A stretch of DNA of 64,000 nucleotides from NCBI GenBank assembly GCA_963575745.1, contig CAUYUJ010014320.1:243501-307500 (forward strand), in the 5' to 3' direction. Under the pieces are notes generated by a model, which was given only the letters and a program-made list of their open reading frames with translations, searched no databases and was not told the origin of the DNA. Position numbers and translations under genes: made by a program. This DNA comes from Prorocentrum cordatum (taxonomy: Eukaryota > Sar > Dinophyceae > Prorocentrales > Prorocentraceae). Positions 32,514 to 43,131 of the stretch are shown one piece after another (positions within the stretch are counted from its first letter, which is position 1; every line of letters begins with the position of its first letter).

Positions 32514-33696
32514 GGAGCGGGCGCGCGCGGGGCCGCGGTCAGGCGGCAGGCAGCAGCGACCCAGGGCGTCTGAGCCAAGGCGTGCATATCCAGGGAGTCT
32601 GCAGGGCAGCCCCTGAAAGGAACATGCAACGGCGCATCCAGGGAGTCTGACCACAGGCACCGAGGAAGCAGAGCGCAGCCAAAATGGCGCGCAAGGCGTT
32701 CCCAACAGTTCGAGTACGAACGGGTAGGAAACGGTCCCGAGCGAGACGTCAATCCAGGGAGTCTGACGGGTAGGCACAGACTGACTGGTGACACAGTCCA
32801 GCGGGGAAACCCTGACGGCGGAGGCGGACCAACGCGACGTCAGAACACGCATCCAGGGTGTGGAAACAAAGTAGCCAGGGAAAGAACCTTCCACAACTGA
32901 GATGCGCCTGAGCCCTTGGGCCAGCGACTGGTAAGAGCACAGCAACGTGCACAAAGCCACACGGTCGAAACACGTGCTAGCTGAAAGTGCACCACCAAAG
33001 TGACTCAGCGCCACACATACGCGTGTAGGGTAGCACCCGAGGGGCGGGACCGTCGTATACCCAAAACGCGTCCCTCAGAGTCACTTCATTCCAGGGGCAC
33101 GGCTGAAGGCCGTTAAAAGGTTGTGAAATCCAGGGGGTGACGAATCTATGGACAGGCGAAACCGCCAGGGCCCACAGTCGCGCGCCAGGCCGCGCCTGGC
33201 GGGTGAAAACATCTACAATAAGGCCGGTGGCCACAGGTCCACTTGCGGTGAGTGAGCTGAGGGGACGGCATTACCGACACGCACACCTGAATCCAAAGGC
33301 AGGAGGTGCGCGCGTCGGGGGGAGGCCGGCGGAACGCCGCAAGCGAGCGGGGCCCGCAGCGCGGCTCAAGGCTGCGCCAGGGCGAACTCCAGGGTGTGAA
33401 ACACAGCAAGAGTGGACAACGTGAACCCTACGGTTAGGATTCAGCGACCGCTGGTAAGAGTAAGTGCAGCGGGGCCAGGGGCCAGCTAGGGTCTGCAAGC
33501 TGCGCACTGTCACGCAGTGGTGCAGATAGTATTACTGCGCGGCACACCATGGTCCAAAGGTAGGAAGAGTGCCGTCCAGGGGGGGGGGGCAGTCGGGCTT
33601 CCCCGCGGTTGGAGAGTGAGAAAGCGGCTAAAGGCCGCACGCAGTGTGTAGTGAGGTTGTCGTGGTGGCGCATGGCGTTGGGAGTGGGGAGTGAGC
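32514..33696 (-). other. Presumed 3' non-coding region of the giant element
   Basis: No domain in any frame. It holds three copies of ATCCAGGGAGTCTG (32588, 32636, 32752), several ATCCAGGG variants and two perfect small hairpins, ACGGC-TGAAG-GCCGT (33099-33113) and GCGGC-TAAAG-GCCGC (33624-33638). A hairpin GTTCG-AGTA-CGAAC is near 32708. Confidence 0.5.
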
Positions 33697-34758
33697 TCAG
33701 TCCCTCCATCGGAGCCTCTTTTCGTCTCTATCGTCTCGATCGTCGGGGCGGCCTCCGCCGCGTTTGCCGCCCGTCTGCCGGCGATCTTCGCGCCATCCAT
33801 CACTCCACTCGCCCTGCCAGCTGCCCCAGGTGTCCCAGGAGCTTGTCGCGCGGTCTCGCCAGCTGGTCTGCTGGTAGCTGCCTTTGCCCCTGCCGTCGGT
33901 ACGGGAGTGTCGCAGGTAGTCGGCTCGTAGCCTGTCCCAGCCAATGCCGTGGCCCAGCCTCGTGTTCATCAGGTAGGCGTCGCACCCGCAGTCCTTCCAG
34001 TCATCGAGAAACTTCTTGATGGACGCGGCCGCGTGCAATTTCGGGTCGGATTTGGGCGCCCTGGATCCAGGGAGCCAAGTTCGCTGCGTGTGCGCGGTCC
34101 ACAGCGCGCAGAAGACTGCGCCCAACTCCGACTGATGTCTGGCTATGCGTCTGGCGGGTGTCTCGCTGGGACGTTCCAGGTCCACCGTGCCCAGCCAGAC
34201 TTCGTACATGGGGCCACCCCCCTCCGGACAGGTCAACAGGTTGAGTGCGTCCTGCTCCGATGCGCCTGCATGGCGAGGGTGAAAGTGCCTCTGTCCAGGG
34301 AGCTGTGGGGTGGGCGCGGGGGAGCGCTCGGTCCGCGCGCCGCCTCGGTCGCGGGCGCTCTCGTCCACCGCGGGTCCCCAGGCTGGATCTCTACTGTGGT
34401 CGGCGTTGGGCGCGTCGTCCCCGGCCGAGGTCGGGACCTCCTCGCGGCTGGAGTCAGAGCTGTCCACCGATGGGCTTTGCTGAGGCGCCTTGTCGCCTGG
34501 GCAATTATCATCGCCCTCCGAGGCCGAGTCCGAGCAAGTAAAAGGAGGAGGGGGATCGCCTTCTCCGAAGTCGGGAGGCTCCACCCTTGTAGGGGGGATC
34601 CCGTCTTCCACGCTCTCGTCGTTGCCGGTGTGGTCGGGCGCGTCCTGGTGGCCCACGCGGGAGTCGTTGTCCCTCGTTCCCTGGGACTTGTCTGTGTCGG
34701 CAGCCGTGGGAGCGTCTGTTCTGTCATCGCTCATGATCAGCACGCCTGGTGGGGGGGG
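33697..34758 (-). CDS. Giant element, C-terminal acidic/disordered region
   Basis: About 350 codons. Read from the homopolymer at 34751-34758, the protein begins with an Asp/Ser/Pro-rich acidic stretch. It then has a more ordered part (residues about 190-290: MYEVWLGTVDLERP, SELGAVFCALWTAHTQRTW, HAAASIKKFLDDWK) and a basic tail rich in Arg, Asp, Gly and Trp. No family recognised. It follows the zinc-rich region after a single-base frame change at a run of eight G, so both were probably one protein. Confidence 0.5.
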   Translation of the reverse strand, partial: PPPPGVLIMSDDRTDAPTAADTDKSQGTRDNDSRVGHQDAPDHTGNDESVEDGIPPTRVEPPDFGEGDPPPPFTCSDSASEGDDNCPGDKAPQQSPSVDSSDSSREEVPTSAGDDAPNADHSRDPAWGPAVDESARDRGGARTERSPAPTPQLPGQRHFHPRHAGASEQDALNLLTCPEGGGPMYEVWLGTVDLERPSETPARRIARHQSELGAVFCALWTAHTQRTWLPGSRAPKSDPKLHAAASIKKFLDDWKDCGCDAYLMNTRLGHGIGWDRLRADYLRHSRTDGRGKGSYQQTSWRDRATSSWDTWGSWQGEWSDGWREDRRQTGGKRGGGRPDDRDDRDEKRLRWRD

Positions 34759-37650
34759 ACTCAGCCAAGGAGGTGATGGATGCGGAGGCGAGGGCATCGG
34801 CACCGAGGCTGAGTAGGAAACTCGTCAGCGTGCTCATCTCATGTCGGATGGGAACGAGGCCGCTTGCCGGGGCCAGCGTCGCCGCATAATTCCTCCAGGG
34901 CTCCTTATGTCTCTCGCCGTTGGTCAGGTGTGCTACGACTCGCGCCGCGGCCACGCGCTTACCTTCCCAACGCTGGTTGGGTGGGAGACAGTTGTCCGGG
35001 ATGTAGTCACCATATACCGCCCTGAGGAACTCTGAAAGAAATTCGTCGGGCAAGGAGGCCTCGTCGCACCTGGGCTCCGGGGCGCTTCTGTCGCGATTGG
35101 CGACACAAAACTGCCTCCAGGTGCAGTCCAATTCAGGATGGAAGTCGCGGGGGAAGGTGACCAGCGATCGCTGCGCGGACAATCCACCGGTGCCAGGTCT
35201 GCTGGGGTCCCCAGCGCATAGGGTGGGATTATAGACGCTCCTGTTGCTCAGGAGCCGGCCCTGTGGTACTGGCAAGTCTGGCAAGAGCTCCAAAAGCTGC
35301 GCGAGAGACCTAGGGGTTTGCTCGGACGTTGCACCAGTACTGCCCGCGGCGCTGGATCCAGGGGGATTGCTTACTCCGACCTTGGTGAATCGATCCTGGA
35401 CCTTGGCGTCCACGCCTAGCCATGGGAGAGAATCAGAAATGTCCACAGACGCTTCGACTCCTATCTGGCTGCTGAGCGAAGGAAGGACTGGAGGCTTGGC
35501 TGGATGCAGAGCTCTGAAGTCACGATCCAGGATGTGATCCAGGGTGGTCGGGCCTATGTTCCATATCGGGACCAGGCAGCGTCGGCAGCACCATGTAGCG
35601 TTCCATTTGCGCTCCCACCAGGCCATGGCTCGCTTGTCGATGGGAGGCAGTCCAGCTTGCTCGGGAACACCTATGCCTTCCGCCGGCTTCCATCTGAAAC
35701 ATCCCAGGGGCGGGGAGCCTGTGTCCCAGACGAGGGGCGGGGCCCCCTGGGGGCATGTGTCGCACCGCGCGGAGTAAATCTGGGTCTGCGCGGCTTTGAG
35801 GCCGAAACGCTCGTCCCGGATCCGTAGGATGGGAATGGTGGTATTGGCTCGCTCGGGGATCTTCATGCCCGTCGGCGCCATGAGGAGGTCCGCTAACGTC
35901 CTCGTGTCCGCCTGGGGGCTGCATCCAAAGCCAAGCGGGAGGTGGCCCAGGGAGGGGAGGGCGTTCGCCTTGTCGTTGTTGGCACCCGTCCTCTGTTGCT
36001 CATGCTCCTTGACTCTGTCGGCGAATGTCGCTCCTGTCGGCGTTGGGAGGCCCTGTTCCTCCAGGTGGCGTAACCAGCAGATGTCGCAGTGCCACCCCAT
36101 GTTGGCGCCGTTGATGTAGGCCTGAAGCCTATTCTGAGCGACCATCTGGCGCGTGGTGTCGGAGATCCAGGTGCCATCGGCGGAGCGTAGATGGTCGTTC
36201 CCGCACCTGTCGCACCTGAATCTGCCGTTTTTCTGCTCGGGTGCGAGCCTCTCGTCGGGGATGTATGGAGGGTCCTGTCTGGTGCCTGGGGCGGGGGTCG
36301 GCGGCGGGGGGGCATTGAGGTCGGTGTTGGACAAGGCAAGTCCGCCGCCGATGTAGGAGAGACCCGCAAGCCGATCGTCAGGACCCAGGGAGGCGTCGGT
36401 CCCCGCCAGCGCAACGTGTAGCGCACACACTGAGCAGCTGCGCGTATCCAGGGAGGTCAGAGATGCGGCCGGGACGATCTTTTCGAGGACGAGCACTGGC
36501 GCTTTTAACTGAAAGTCCTGCCTGTCCATCTCACTCCAGGTCTGCGCAATCGGGTGGTGGTGCGCCAACGCCACGAGCTTGGAGATGTAGGGCAGGACTG
36601 CCTCGATGCGTCCGTGTAGGTCGGCAAGGTCGTCCAGCGTGAGGCTCCAGGTTCGGGCGAATTGGTTTCGGAAGCTCTGGTGAACCTCTTGCCAGGGGAC
36701 ACAGAAACCCAGGATGGCTTCGATGACGCCCCCGGCCTGCTCTGCATGAGAGAAGGGCCACAGAAACACGCGCGGCTCGCGGAGCATGAGCATCATGACG
36801 ACCAGGAGCGACCGGGCCTTGCAGGATTCCATAGGGAGGCCGCCGGTGTCTATGATTCCCTCACGGAACTCGTCCCTCATGGAGCCGCCCAGCGCGCCTC
36901 GGGGGATCTCTTCCAACCCCGCCATTCCAGGGTGCTTCCTGTGTCTGCAGCAGTCCTTGGTGGCGGTGCTCCACGCCTTAGGGGCCTGACGGAAGAGCCC
37001 CTTGGGCGTGCACTGGCGACGCTTCCAGAGTGTTACACGCCTGCCACTTGTGTGAGGCAACGGTGGAAGGGAATCGTCAGGGACTGCATGGCTCGCGTCT
37101 TCCCAGGGGGTGCCCAGGCCGAGCGTCCACACCATTGCCGCCCACAGCATATTGTAGACTAGACTGGTTGCGTCTAGCCCCAGAGACATGTCAAACAAGA
37201 AGCCCAAGTGCGACCGCGCCTTGCGGTCGAGCTTGCCCGGCTGTCGCGGCGTCGTGGCCAGTGAAAATTCGTGGGGGTGCAGACCGGACATCAAGTAAAT
37301 GAGCACGTGGAAGGCAGGCGTCGAGAGGATATCGTGGAACCCACCCGAGATTAGCTTACCCAGGGCCTCCCAGTCGAAGTGCTCGTCCAGGGGTGTGTTA
37401 TAGCGCTCGGCGAAACCGGTGGCCTGGGCGTCACGCGCTTTCTTCTTGGCAGCGTCAAGCTCGTTCTGCCTGTTCTCCCCCTTTGCGTCACAACTCCAGG
37501 CGATGGGCGAGGGCATCCACGAGGCGAGGTCGTGCAGTGGGTCCAAGCTCTCGTCGATATCCAGGGAGCGCCTGTGGCCCACGGAGGCGCTGCCACGAAA
37601 GCGGACCCAAAGGCGAGTCAGTCGCCCGTTCTCTGAGAGTACGCGAAGCT
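34759..37650 (-). CDS. Giant element, zinc-rich region after the helicase
   Basis: This is the remainder of a 1,022-codon frame that starts with the last helicase motif. After about residue 90 it has no family I know. It contains three Cys clusters likely to bind zinc: FRCDRCG...HCDICWLRHL (about residues 545-600), SARCDTCP...WCCRRCLVPIW (about 685-770) and CSVCALH (about 475). Between them are helical stretches. The position behind a UPF1-type helicase suggests RNA or DNA binding, but this is inference. The frame ends at the eight-G run 34751-34758. Confidence 0.55.
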
Positions 37651-40388
37651 GGGACCAAATGGCATTGGCGAACATACGCCCGTCTCCCAAGATCAGGATA
37701 TTCCGCTTGGCCCTGGTGATCGCCACGTTCAGGCGTTTGGCGTCGTCGACGAAACCCCAGTTGTGGTGCCCATTGCCCCGCGTAGTTAGCACGATTACGA
37801 TGTGCGCCTCTCATCCCTGGCTGGAGTCGATTGTGGTGAGCTTGAGCGCCCCACTCTTCATGTGCTCGCCCGCAATCTGCCGTAGTCCAGGGAAAGAAAT
37901 GCCGATGGCTGCAGGGACGTTATGGTCCTCTCGGAACACCCTGTGGCCTTGATGGGGGTTGTCCAGGGCCGGGGGTGTCTTGTCCGTCGCGCCCAGAGCC
38001 GCCTTTCCCCTTGCCAGTCTTCCCCTTCCTGCCTCCTTTAGTGTTACGCAGGACGCCAGCAAGGTGGCGGGGACCCTGCGGCCAACCATCCATGAGGATA
38101 GCCGTCTGGAGCCGGTATCCGACCACGGTTCTGACAGAGGTGCCATTGTCGAGCTCGGGCAGAAGTGCCCGCACGATGTCCACGGCCTGAGCTGCCTCCG
38201 GAAGGTTGGCATAGCCTGGTTGTAGGTCTGAAGTGACTTCCCAGGAAGGTGTGTTAACCAGCAGGCAGCGGTGCTTGTCTGCGCTTGGCGGCGGATCTAG
38301 CTGCTCGAGGGTGGCGCGGAGGTCACCCTCGTCGGACTCGGTGAGTTTCGCCAGCTCTGTCAGTCGCCCGGGTTCCCAAGCACTAATGTCTCTCCAGGGG
38401 ATGCCTCCGACGATTGGCCTTTCTCTGAGCGGATCCAGGATACCTGACTTCATGCCTTTTCCGTAGTAGGCTGCGTTCGGAAAGGCGAGCAGCTGCGGAT
38501 GCATCCGATAGCCGATCGAAAGGTGAACCACGGACGATTCTTGGCCGCGGGGCGCGTGAAACATCCGGTCGAAAATGCTGACACAAAGCCCTAGGTCGTT
38601 CGCAAGCTTGGAGAGCACCGTGGGGGGCAACTGATTCGGGTCACCCACGAGGACCAGGGTCCCGCCGCTGTTGATCACATTTACCATGGACATGAGTGCA
38701 TGGAGCTCTGTGGCCTGTCCAGCCTCGTCGATTACCAGGAGGACGATGTGGGGGCTGTCTTTTTGTCCGAGGGCCTCGGCCGCCTCATGTGTCGACATGA
38801 TTACCCTGGCATCCCGTAGTAGGCTCGTCTTGTAGGGCCTGAAGTCCTGGCTCTTGTCCCCGTCCTGGAACGGGAATTCTCCGTGGGCGTTCCTGTAGTG
38901 GCCTTCAGGCGTCAGGTCAACGAGTGCCTCATTGACACGGTCCTTCTTCGCCAAGCGCGCGAAATTTCCAGGGAACCCCGTGTCTGGGTCGAGGCGTTGC
39001 TGCCGATGTGCTTCGATCATTGCCAGAGCTGGTTGGTCCACCGCTGTGTTAGAACCTGCGGCCAAAGCAACAGCCTGTCCAGGGCGTAGACAGGAGCCCC
39101 AAATGTCCACGCAGGCTACAGAGAAGGTGGTCTTGCCTGTCCCAGGGGGTCCGTGCACTAGTACGGCGTGATGACTCAAGGTGGCATGCAGGGCCCTGGT
39201 CGCGTCGCTGTTCGGCTTGTGCTTGTCCAATATGCTGCGGAGGGTGTCCATGCTGGGAGTAGGACGTACTCTCTGGAAGACAGAGCCTGTCGCCTCCGAG
39301 ATCTCCTCGTCAGAGAAAGCCCTCAGGCCCTGGGGGAGTGGCGGCGCCTGCTGTAGAAGGCCGTCTCGGACAGCCTGCGTGTGGTCGGCGTCGGGAACGT
39401 CCTGGCCCAGGGTGGCAGCCGCCCTGGCCCTAAGGCTCAGCCCCAGTGAACGAGCGTGCCCCAGGTCGTTGGCCACAAGTCGCTCGGTCCGCGGGGCGCG
39501 CACGAAGGCCAAGAGAAAAGTCACAGGGGACAGCTGGTGGGCAAACAAATCCGCTGGGTTCTGGCGAAGGTAATAGATCTGGTCGAGAGCCCAGCACTGC
39601 CGCCAGAACAGGATGTCAGAGGGGGCTTCGTCCACGCGATACCAGGGAGCATCGTCGCTTGGGGGGCGTTTCGCCTTGGTCTCGTCTTCGTGGAACTGAC
39701 CTCCCTTCCCACTATTGCAGGCCACAATGCACCTGTTGGAGGGGTACCTGGCGGAAGGGCTGAGACCGAGCGCCTGGGCGTCTCTAGGGTGGATGGGGCC
39801 TCCCAGAGCAGGAGGCCACCAGACTGTGACGTCTGCGATCTTGTCTACTATGGGGCCCGTGACGGAAATATACAGGCCCCTGCTCTCTTTGTCACCTCCC
39901 AGGGATCTGGATGCAACCTTGTGCATTGAGGGCCACTCCAACAAGAAGAGTTCTGTGCCGTCAGGTAGATCCATAGCATTCCGCAGCCGAAAGGTATCCA
40001 GGTCCTCCAGCTCAGTGCTGGCATCGATCCTGGCGATGCGAACTCCGAGAGCACAGTTACCTCTCCTGGCCAGATCCTCTCGCGTGGAGCCTTTACCGTC
40101 GTCCATCGTCTCGACAGAGGCCTGGCTTTCCACCCGGGCGATTCTCCGTAGCGTCTGTCCTCGATCCTGGAGAGAGTAGGGCCATTGTGAGGGGAGACGA
40201 ACGGCACCGTTCAGCTCCCCGAGCGCCGCCTTGGGGTGGACCCTGGAATGCGGGGAGTCCAGCGGTACCGAGTAGAGACTGACGACCTCTGTGGCCGCCT
40301 GCATGGCCAACGACTCGTCCAGGGCAGCTGGGCTTGTCGGAGAGAACGCGTCATCCTCGGAGGGCGTCGCACTGTCTTCGGCAAACAA
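37651..40388 (-). pseudogene. UPF1-like superfamily 1 helicase
   Basis: The 822-codon first segment (37920-40388) has motif I GPPGTGKTT, then SNTAVDQ (Ia-like), VIDEAGQATE (motif II, DEAG as in UPF1/SETX-type enzymes), VGDPNQLPPTV (motif III) and SIGYRMHP (motif IV). A frame change near 37970 leads to a short frame with LTTIDSSQG (motif V). An in-frame TGA (37811-37813) interrupts the motif V Gln-Gly-Arg-Glu position. The same frame then gives RLNVAITRAKRNILILGD (motif VI) near 37730. All six motifs are present, so this is an ATP-driven 5'-to-3' RNA/DNA helicase by family. The N-terminal 350 residues are not recognised. It lies just downstream of RNase H. Confidence 0.88.
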
Positions 40389-40478
40389 AACTCTTCGCTG
40401 CTGACTGGGCGGGCTCCAGGCGGGCGGAGGGCGGGGCGGCGGGGGCAGAGGAGGGGGTACGACCGAGGCGCCGGTAGC

Positions 40479-41135
40479 CTATCCAGGTACGGTGGGATGG
40501 GGCCCGATGGTCGAATTTGCTCGCATCCTGTTCTCGTCGCCGCCGTCGGACTGCCTGAGGCCTTCACTTGCGGCGCCCCGCCTGTCCATCAGGTGTGTCC
40601 GCACCGTCTCCGAGTCAGACCTGGTGCCCCCAGGGCAGTTGTGCGTTGGCGCGTCGTCCCAGAGAGGGTAGGTGATGGGCACATGCAGCGCGTCATCTGG
40701 GATCGACATGCCAAGGGGCGAGCGTACCCCGTCATGGGACACCGAATGTTTGACTGGCCTCCGGCCGGGCCAGGGCTTCCGCACGATGGGCAGCCGGTGG
40801 AACGCGTCCCAGGATTGCCCTCCACAGTTGCTCCAAAGATTTCCAGGAGTGACGAAGGTGTTCGGGTCTGGCCACCCGCCCCGGCACCGCCCTTCCGACA
40901 TCTCATAGTGCCTGTCGCTTAGGATGTGCTGTGTGTCGTCTACGGGCTCTTGGCAGATTTCGCACCAGTGTCGCCACCCGCCGTGGAAGTAGACCCAACG
41001 CATCCAGGGACAGAAGCGGGCCAGGAAGACACGCGTGCCCTTGCGCACTGGCGGCCCGTCGTCGCTGTACGGCAGGCAAGAGGGCCATCGTCGGATGGGG
41101 CCTTGGTTGTTCTTGGGCATGATCCAGGGCGTCAA
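40479..41135 (-). CDS. Giant element, zinc-finger linker between RNase H and helicase
   Basis: About 218 codons with WCEICQEPVDDTQHILSDRHYE near residues 58-79, a CX2C...HX5H pattern like matrin/U1-type fingers that bind nucleic acid. The frame is the same as the helicase frame and is cut from it only by a TAG (40479-40481); a Pro-rich stretch connects them. Upstream it follows a frame change at 12 G (41243-41254) and two hairpins. Confidence 0.5.
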   Translation of the reverse strand: MTPWIMPKNNQGPIRRWPSCLPYSDDGPPVRKGTRVFLARFCPWMRWVYFHGGWRHWCEICQEPVDDTQHILSDRHYEMSEGRCRGGWPDPNTFVTPGNLWSNCGGQSWDAFHRLPIVRKPWPGRRPVKHSVSHDGVRSPLGMSIPDDALHVPITYPLWDDAPTHNCPGGTRSDSETVRTHLMDRRGAASEGLRQSDGGDENRMRANSTIGPHPTVPG

Positions 41136-41148
41136 ACGGTCCAGGGTG

Positions 41149-41192
41149 GCAGCTGAAGGCTGCTATATCTTTTTGCGGCAGCTGAAGGCTGC
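41149..41192. repeat. Two GCAGC-TGAAG-GCTGC hairpins
   Basis: Perfect 5-bp stems with the TGAAG loop at 41149-41163 and 41178-41192, 14 bp apart, in the linker between the RNase H and zinc-finger frames. Confidence 0.85.
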
Positions 41193-41254
41193 GACCCGTC
41201 AGGACCTTAGCGCGTAGCGGCGGGGGGCGATCAGAGGAGAAAGGGGGGGGGGGG

Positions 41255-42710
41255 ATTTTCGAGAGCGTCCGCGAACTGCGCAACCTGGTCCAAGTCGCAG
41301 AGGTCAACACCCGCAGCAGGGAAGAGGGGAGGGGAGGGGCGCTGGGAGCCTTCCCAGACAATCCAGGAGGTGACCGCCAGGTCACCGGCGCAGCGGAGGG
41401 CGTCGGCCCAAAAGACCCCTAGTGTCGCGAGACGGTCGGCTGCTTTGTTGAGGCGACGTCGCACTGCCTGCCATGTAAGGGTCCAGCCCGCCTCGCTGGC
41501 TTGCCTGAGGGCGAAATCCATCTGTTGTGCCAAGTGGAGCCGGCGATGGCGGCCTGTGCCGGCTCCGTGCCGGATAGCCGCCAGGTTGTCGCCAACCACC
41601 CTGGCTCCTCGAAGTGTGCTGTCTACGTGGGTGAGCAGGGCGAGGCCAGCTCTGCACCCTGAGGCCTCCGCCGTCTGCGCGTTGTCGCAGCCTGGAAGGG
41701 CGACAACGGCGACAGCGACAACGCGCGGGTAGCCGCGGTGCGGGTCGTGTCTCCAGAGGACAGCGGCCGCGCCGGAGACCTTGTCACCTTCCCCAATCCG
41801 GCGTGCTCCTCCATCGAACGTGAGCTCATAGGGCCATTGGGCAGTGTCGGCGGCGGGGAGCGGGGAGTTTCCGACGGTGATCTCCTCGCCCGCATCCATA
41901 TCCCTGCCAGTTCTGAGCACCAGAGTACGCAGGTCGCAGAGCCTGCAATAGGTCTTGGTCCAGAGGGCACTGGGGGCCCTGTCCGTCCTGGGACAGGGGA
42001 ACCAGCCCACCCCTGGTGGCATCCAGCTCGCCCTGGGGTCGCAATTTTGGAGAACGGCGAGCCGGTCCCCACTTCGCGCGGACCTGGTCGTGATAGGGAG
42101 GCGCCGGATTTCCCCCCCGGCGCGCGGCGCCTGTCTGCCGAGGCGCGGCCCGGCGGCCCCACGAATGCGCAGCAGGCGTGGCCCTTGGGGATTGCACTGC
42201 TGACAAGGGTCGAGCATGGGGGCCCAGACCGCGGTTTCATCCGCAGGTGCGGCCGGGGCCTGCCCTTCGTGCATGTCATCGTCCTCATCGTTGTCTTCCT
42301 GGAGGTCGGTATCGGGCACAGTGATTCCCTGGGCGATGAGTCTGGCGGCTTCGTCGGCACCGATAGGAGTGCAATCCAGGTTCACACAGTATCTGAAGGA
42401 GGTCTGGTGTAAAAGGCGGCAGACAAGTCTCTGGTGCTGACCCCTGGTGCACATCGCGGTGGCAAGGTCTCTGGGGTGGTCTGGGCCTCTAGCCTTCTCC
42501 CGGGCAAGGGCAGCTGCGGGGCACCAGCGCCGCGCGTGCTCAGTGGTGGCTTCCCCAAGGCCGCAGAGAGGGCAGGCTCCATAGAGCCCTTGCCGGATAG
42601 GAACGCTGATGCCGCCGAGTTGCCTTCTTCGCTCTGCAGCAAGTGGACGCAGGTCCTCGGGCAAAGCGTCGTCGCCAAGGAGAGGCCAGAGGGGAAGCCT
42701 CTCCAGTCCA
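41255..42710 (-). CDS. Giant element, CCHC finger and RNase H
   Basis: The first part holds CPLCGLGEATTEHARRWC, the CX2C...HX4C finger found after the thumb in LINEs. RNase H follows at the C-terminal end: YELTFDGGAR (first Asp), AEASGCRAGLALL (Glu), RVVGDNLAAI (Asp) and RLNKAADRLA (last Asp), all four catalytic acids in order. RNase H removes the RNA template during cDNA synthesis. The frame goes on to a Pro run encoded by 12 C (41243-41254 on the plus strand), where it breaks. Before about 42715 the protein is read in another frame. Confidence 0.85.
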
Positions 42711-43131
42711 GGGCCCGAGGCACGAGTCACACCAGGCCTGGCCGTGATCCCGTTGCCCGGCAGTGAGCCAGACTCTTTTGGCCGCCCTGCCGCAGCCGCA
42801 CTGGCGGGGGATCCTGTCAGGCACGCGTCGCCGGCGCGCGGACCCAGGCAGTCCGTTAGCCAGGATCCGTAGGACGTGATGTGCCTCGGTGAAGGAGGCA
42901 CAATGCCCCAGGAGAGACCATTCCGCGCCGTCTGTTTGGGCCCACCTTCGCTCATCGCTGGCTGTGGAGAACCAACTGCTCACAACGTGCCCGTGGAGCT
43001 GCGTCCAGGCCGCGACATATACTTCGCGCCCAAAGTAGCGAGCCCGGCGTCGGTGGGACTCTCTCATCGCACGATTGAAGAGGTCAGCAGCCCCGGCGTC
43101 GGTCAGAACTTTGGAACCGGGCCTGCGTGGT
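42711..43131 (-). CDS. Giant element, RT thumb/connection segment
   Basis: Open in a third frame (continuous within 42540-43067 and upstream to about 43140). It has a run RESHRRRARYFGREVYVAAW and two Cys pairs (CGCG, WCDSC) but no recognisable family by itself. It sits between RT and the CCHC finger, so it is most likely the RT thumb or connection domain. Confidence 0.45.

Noticed and set aside
32682-32700. GCCATTTTGGCT on the minus strand, matching 12 bases of the spliced leader
   Set aside because: The match does not extend to the leader ends (no CCGTA before, no CAAG after), and its core GCCAAAATGGC is a palindrome, so I treat it as chance.
36117-36131. TAGGC-CTGAA-GCCTA hairpin as a member of the TGAAG family
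   Set aside because: The loop is shifted, and perfect 5-bp stems with five-base loops are expected dozens of times by chance in 64 kb.
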